Part shown: positions 7,456-10,283 of the stretch, in pieces
Position numbering within the stretch: the stretch's first letter is position 1
Layout of the letters: each line of letters opens with the position of its first letter
Origin: Verrucomicrobiota bacterium
Lineage (GTDB): Bacteria > Verrucomicrobiota > Verrucomicrobiia > Opitutales > UBA2995
Length of the DNA: 10,283 nt
Direction: 5' to 3'
Assembly: GCA_027297085.1 (NCBI GenBank)
Contig: JAPUIL010000619.1
Location: forward strand, 1 to 10,283
Notes under the pieces: model-generated
Database searches by the model: none
What the model was told of the DNA's origin: nothing
Seen by the model: the letters and a program-made list of their open reading frames with translations, nothing else
Translations under genes and position numbers: made by a program

Positions 7456-8352
7456 CTACTCGAAATGTTGCAAGGCGCCGCAAATCTCAGCCGCCAGTTC
7501 CCGTATCGCCTGTTGCATCGGCAAGTCATGGCCATACAGTTTTCTGATTTCCACGTAACGGGTATCCAGAACGCGATTGACCGGTCCCCCGGGAGCCAGG
7601 ACCGGCTTGATTGTGACCTGCTGTTCGAACTCCAACTTGAAGATCTGCAAAAGCTCCTCTTTGGTCACCACTTGATTGGGACAAAAGTGATGAACGGGCC
7701 CTTCACTTCGGATCGAGTCGAAGCGTTGCTCCAGGATCACGAGACGGCACAGCCGTGCGAACTGGAGCGTGGTGACTCCATTCCAAAGGTGATCGGTATA
7801 TCCCGGGATCTCTGCTCCCGGCTCTTGCGAACGAAACCATTCCACCAGTCCTTCTCTTTTCCGGGGATGGGGTCCGATGATCGAGCAGCGCAGGTTCAAG
7901 ACCCCTGGAGCAATCACCTCTCCACTGCTCTTGGTCTTTCCGTAAACGTCTGCGCAACTGGTGGGCGTGTCTTCCAGACAAACTCCGGCGCCATCGGAAA
8001 AGACCCCATCGGTTGAGATCTGGACCACCCGGGCTCCAATTTGATCCGCTAAATCCGCAAGAGCATGCGGAAATCGTGAATTAATACTCTCTGCTCGGCT
8101 CACCGACTCTGCATCCCGCTCGTCGATGTCTGGTCGGAGAACCCCAATACAGTTGATCAGATAGTCAAAGGGCCCGTTGTCTTCCACGATCCGCTGCAAG
8201 CCGCTCAGCCCATTCTCCACATTGAAGTAAAAGGGATCTGAGTCATGACCTCTGCAGGTTCCGTGCGTGACCAGTGCCTCGGAACGAGACAAGACTCTTT
8301 CCACCATGTGACCGAGCCCACCCGTCTTGCCTAGGACCAATACTGTATTCAT
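7456..8352 (-). CDS. RmlD-like NDP-4-keto-sugar reductase (SDR)
   Basis: A 298-residue atypical SDR of the dTDP-4-dehydrorhamnose reductase group. It has the nucleotide loop VLGKTGGLG (G8, G11, G14), LINCIGVLRP (65-74), the RmlD-type ISTDGVFSDG (112-121, with S113/T114) and the catalytic Y137-GKT-K141. LNLRCSIIGPH (152-162) and LWNGVTTLQFARL (189-201) match the sugar-binding half. It would reduce the C4 keto group of an activated 6-deoxy sugar with NAD(P)H. RmlD-like proteins paired with a FnlC-type 2-epimerase are the WbvR/WbvD and QnlA/QnlB arrangement for UDP-L-QuiNAc. RmlD-like reductases paired with a C-methyltransferase also finish branched deoxysugars. Both partners flank it here. The ATG directly abuts the methyltransferase TAA, with GAGG (8362-8365) nine bases upstream. 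Family certain; substrate uncertain. Confidence 0.88.
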   Translation of the reverse strand: MNTVLVLGKTGGLGHMVERVLSRSEALVTHGTCRGHDSDPFYFNVENGLSGLQRIVEDNGPFDYLINCIGVLRPDIDERDAESVSRAESINSRFPHALADLADQIGARVVQISTDGVFSDGAGVCLEDTPTSCADVYGKTKSSGEVIAPGVLNLRCSIIGPHPRKREGLVEWFRSQEPGAEIPGYTDHLWNGVTTLQFARLCRLVILEQRFDSIRSEGPVHHFCPNQVVTKEELLQIFKLEFEQQVTIKPVLAPGGPVNRVLDTRYVEIRKLYGHDLPMQQAIRELAAEICGALQHFE

Positions 8353-9552
8353 TTAAAAGAACCTCAAGTCCGGCAGGGGTACCAACCAGATTCCCTGAAA
8401 CCAGCCTTCCTTGGATCGGATCAGATCGCCGTAATTCCAGGCTGAGATGAAAATGTAATCGGGAGGATTGGCTCGCAGCTCTTCGGGAAAGACAATGGGC
8501 GTGTGGGTTCCAGGCATGAGTTTTCCCGCCCGCAGCGGCGACGCATCCACCATGGCCTCCAGATAAGCCATCCGGCAGGCGTTCACCCACAATGTGGCCT
8601 TCCCTGCGGCGCCATAACCCCAGATACGGCTATTGTGACTTAGACGTCCCAGTGTTTCCCGAACCACCTCGATCTTGCGATCCACGTGCTGGCCGAAATT
8701 GATCCAGGTGTCGGGATCAGCCAGGGCCTTGGATCGTTCATATTCCAGGATGGCGGCTACACCGGGCTGCCCCTCCTCATCGGCGTCAAGGGCAGCGGTC
8801 ACTCGCAACGATCCGCCGTGCATGGGATGACGCTCTGCGTCGACGACATGGAAGCCACACCGTTTCAGCAAAACCTGCAAACTGGACAGCGAGTAGAAGG
8901 TCAAGTGTTCGTGATACAGCGTATCCCACTGGATCATTTCCAGAAGATCTCCCGCGTACATGAGCTCCAGGCACAGGTGCCCATTCGGTTTCAAGACCCT
9001 GCGGGCAGCCTCCAGAATAATCTCCGGGTGGTCGTTGTGTGCAAAGGTATTACTTCCTGTCACCACGTCTGCTTCGCCGAAACGGTCCATGATCCGCTCC
9101 GCCATGGATTCTTCGAAATAGCCGGTCAAAACATCCAGTCCCTTGGAGCCGGCTATTTCAGTGATATTCTCAGAGATATCGATACCGCAGCTTCGAATTC
9201 CCAACTCCCCGAGCGGAGTCAACAGGATACCGTCATTACAGCCAAACTCAACCACCAATTCGGGATGGAATTTTTGCTGCAGCCATTTCGCATAGTCCTG
9301 GAAGTGTTGGACTAGCGGCCCAACCGTGCTGGACGAAAAGGAGTAGTTCTGAAATAGGATCTCGGGATCGATCACCTCCAGGATCTGCACCAAACCACAG
9401 GCGCGGCAAACATGTGTACTCAACGGGTACTTTTCCTCGGACGCAATCGCCTCGGTGTCGGGCAAAAATCCCCCCGCCAGCGCCATTTCTCCCAGATCTA
9501 GAAATCGCTCGAGTTTGTCACTTTCACATCCGCGACAGATTGTGCGTTGCAC
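8353..9552 (-). CDS. Zinc-binding SAM-dependent sugar C-methyltransferase (TylC3/NovU/TcaB9 type)
   Basis: A 399-residue three-part enzyme. An N-terminal Zn site uses C6-x2-C9 and C49-x2-C52 (CRGC, CRAC), with RFLDLGEMALAGGFLP between. The SAM-binding domain has VEFGCNDG (101-108). The signature DTLYHEHLTFYS (210-221) carries the Y213/H214/E215/H216 group that in TcaB9-type enzymes drives C-methylation next to a 4-keto group. HGGSLR (245-250) follows, then the C-terminal Rossmann-like domain with YGAAGK (313-318). Relatives add a branching methyl at C3 or C5 of NDP-4-keto sugars. I chose GTG at 9552: AAGGA lies eight bases upstream, and the family normally starts just before the first Cys pair. 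ATG 9579 and TTG 9591 lack such a site. The gene overlaps the upstream glycosyltransferase by 29 bp and its TAA touches the reductase ATG. The substrate is not evident. Confidence 0.9.
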   Translation of the reverse strand: MQRTICRGCESDKLERFLDLGEMALAGGFLPDTEAIASEEKYPLSTHVCRACGLVQILEVIDPEILFQNYSFSSSTVGPLVQHFQDYAKWLQQKFHPELVVEFGCNDGILLTPLGELGIRSCGIDISENITEIAGSKGLDVLTGYFEESMAERIMDRFGEADVVTGSNTFAHNDHPEIILEAARRVLKPNGHLCLELMYAGDLLEMIQWDTLYHEHLTFYSLSSLQVLLKRCGFHVVDAERHPMHGGSLRVTAALDADEEGQPGVAAILEYERSKALADPDTWINFGQHVDRKIEVVRETLGRLSHNSRIWGYGAAGKATLWVNACRMAYLEAMVDASPLRAGKLMPGTHTPIVFPEELRANPPDYIFISAWNYGDLIRSKEGWFQGIWLVPLPDLRFF

Positions 9553-10282
9553 TGGAGCTTTCCTTGTAGACGCGAGCATGCTTGGGAGCAATGTTTAAAA
9601 AACTCTTTAGAGGGTACTTCAGGTATTGGCAAAACACCTTGGGTCGATAGTAAAAACTTGATTTACGAATCACTTCGGTGCGAGGCGCGAGCGTATAGGG
9701 AATTTCGCAAAATGTCTTAGCGATAAACTTTGCGTGGTACAGTTCCTCCATGATGACCGCAAAGCCGTTTTCGGTGAGCGGCATCTGCTTCAGTAGATTG
9801 ATCTTTATGGCCCGAAAGCCATTTGTGCAATCGAGAATAGGCAACCCGAACAAGAGCTGGGCCAACTTATTGCCGATTACAGAGATGATCACTCGGCGAG
9901 CAGGAATTCCAACTGCCTGCCCACCCTTGATATACCGCGACGCCTTGATCACATCAAAGCCAGCAAGCATTTTCTGGACAAACGCTCCAATGTATTTGGG
10001 GTCATTAGTCAAATCACTATCCATGAATAGGGCATAGTCAAATCCAGCCTGTACCGCTTTGCTAATGCCTCTCCGAACGGCTTCTCCGTAACCGGCATTC
10101 TCTTTGCAGGTGACGACCACCAACTCCGAGTATTCCCGCGCCAAGCGGTTCAGGATTTTACCCGTGTCGTCCACACTTCCGTCGTTGACTGCAATAAGGG
10201 CGGTGCGGTACTGGAACTCATCCAAGGCTTTACACAGAGCACGGACACCCTTCTCTACCCCGAGTTCCTCATTGTAGACAGG
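9524..10282 (-). CDS. Glycosyltransferase family 2, DPM1-like, 5' end outside the window
   Basis: The visible 252 residues cover nearly all of a GT-A glycosyltransferase; the start lies beyond the right edge. The frame opens with PVYNEE, the first strand and turn of GT2 enzymes, and continues with AVNDGSVDDTG, ENAGYGEAVRRGI, the metal-binding FMDSDLTNDPKYI (DxD type), KASRYIKGG and LDCTNGFRAI, the last matching the D-x-(S/T)-x-GFR region of dolichol-/polyprenyl-phosphate sugar synthases. Unlike many bacterial members there is no C-terminal pair of membrane helices; the protein ends soon after the catalytic domain. It could make a polyprenyl-phosphate sugar or add a residue to the repeat unit. 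Its stop at 9524 lies 29 bp inside the methyltransferase gene, indicating one transcript and possible translational coupling. Confidence 0.9.
   Translation of the reverse strand, partial: PVYNEELGVEKGVRALCKALDEFQYRTALIAVNDGSVDDTGKILNRLAREYSELVVVTCKENAGYGEAVRRGISKAVQAGFDYALFMDSDLTNDPKYIGAFVQKMLAGFDVIKASRYIKGGQAVGIPARRVIISVIGNKLAQLLFGLPILDCTNGFRAIKINLLKQMPLTENGFAVIMEELYHAKFIAKTFCEIPYTLAPRTEVIRKSSFYYRPKVFCQYLKYPLKSFLNIAPKHARVYKESSSATHNLSRM
9558..9565 (-). promoter_or_regulatory. Shine-Dalgarno site deciding the methyltransferase start
   Basis: AAGGAAAG on the minus strand, with eight bases between AAGGA and the GTG at 9552, lies inside the 3' end of the upstream glycosyltransferase gene. It is the best ribosome site near the start and favours the GTG over the upstream ATG and TTG codons. 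Confidence 0.6.
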
Positions 10283-10283
10283 T

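Noticed and set aside
7288..8016. 242-codon plus-strand open frame
   Set aside because: It lies opposite the 5' end of the 2-epimerase, the 58-bp gap and the reductase, all with strong family motifs on the minus strand. Its protein has no recognisable motifs.
8686..9315. 209-codon plus-strand open frame
   Set aside because: Fully antisense to the C-methyltransferase, whose SAM and YHEH motifs are intact. It is a shadow of codon bias.

Overview
The window is the last part of a cell-surface polysaccharide (O-antigen or capsule type) biosynthesis locus. Eight genes lie head to tail on the minus strand and are read from right to left. A short open stretch at the left edge is the only possible plus-strand coding sequence. 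The gene types (a membrane NDP-HexNAc 4,6-dehydratase of the WbpM/CapD kind, a polyprenyl-phosphate HexNAc-1-phosphate transferase of the WecA/WbpL kind, and several soluble sugar-nucleotide enzymes) point to a Gram-negative bacterium that makes a lipid-linked heteropolysaccharide. The sequence does not identify the species. No flippase, polymerase, chain-length regulator, tRNA, transposase or CRISPR array is present in the window.

In transcription order the genes are: (1) a family 2, DPM1-like glycosyltransferase, cut by the right edge; (2) a zinc-binding sugar C-methyltransferase; (3) an RmlD-like 4-keto-sugar reductase; (4) a non-hydrolysing UDP-HexNAc 2-epimerase of the FnlC/WbjD/QnlB type; (5) a small RmlC-like cupin; (6) a WbuB-like family 4 glycosyltransferase; (7) an extended SDR of the WbpV/WbjF type; (8) a WecA/WbpL-like initiating transferase; (9) a WbpM-like dehydratase that closes the locus. 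Items 1 to 5 are tightly packed (29-bp overlap, TAA next to ATG, a 58-bp gap, then an ATGA overlap). Gaps of about 35 and 21 bp precede items 6 and 7. A 161-bp gap holding a plausible sigma70 promoter lies before item 8.

Two modules can be read. The final three genes match the wbpV-wbpL-wbpM order. They can make a UDP-D-QuiNAc or UDP-D-FucNAc type sugar through a 4,6-dehydratase and a 4-reductase, and put the first HexNAc-1-phosphate on undecaprenyl phosphate. The upstream genes resemble the L-HexNAc block (fnl/qnl/wbj genes followed by a WbuB-type transferase), but with differences: the 5-epimerising dehydratase FnlA/WbjB is not in the window, a separate cupin is inserted, and a sugar C-methyltransferase directly abuts the reductase. 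The most interesting reading is that the locus makes an unusual, possibly C-methylated, L-configured 6-deoxy amino sugar. This is inference and rests on how the genes co-occur.
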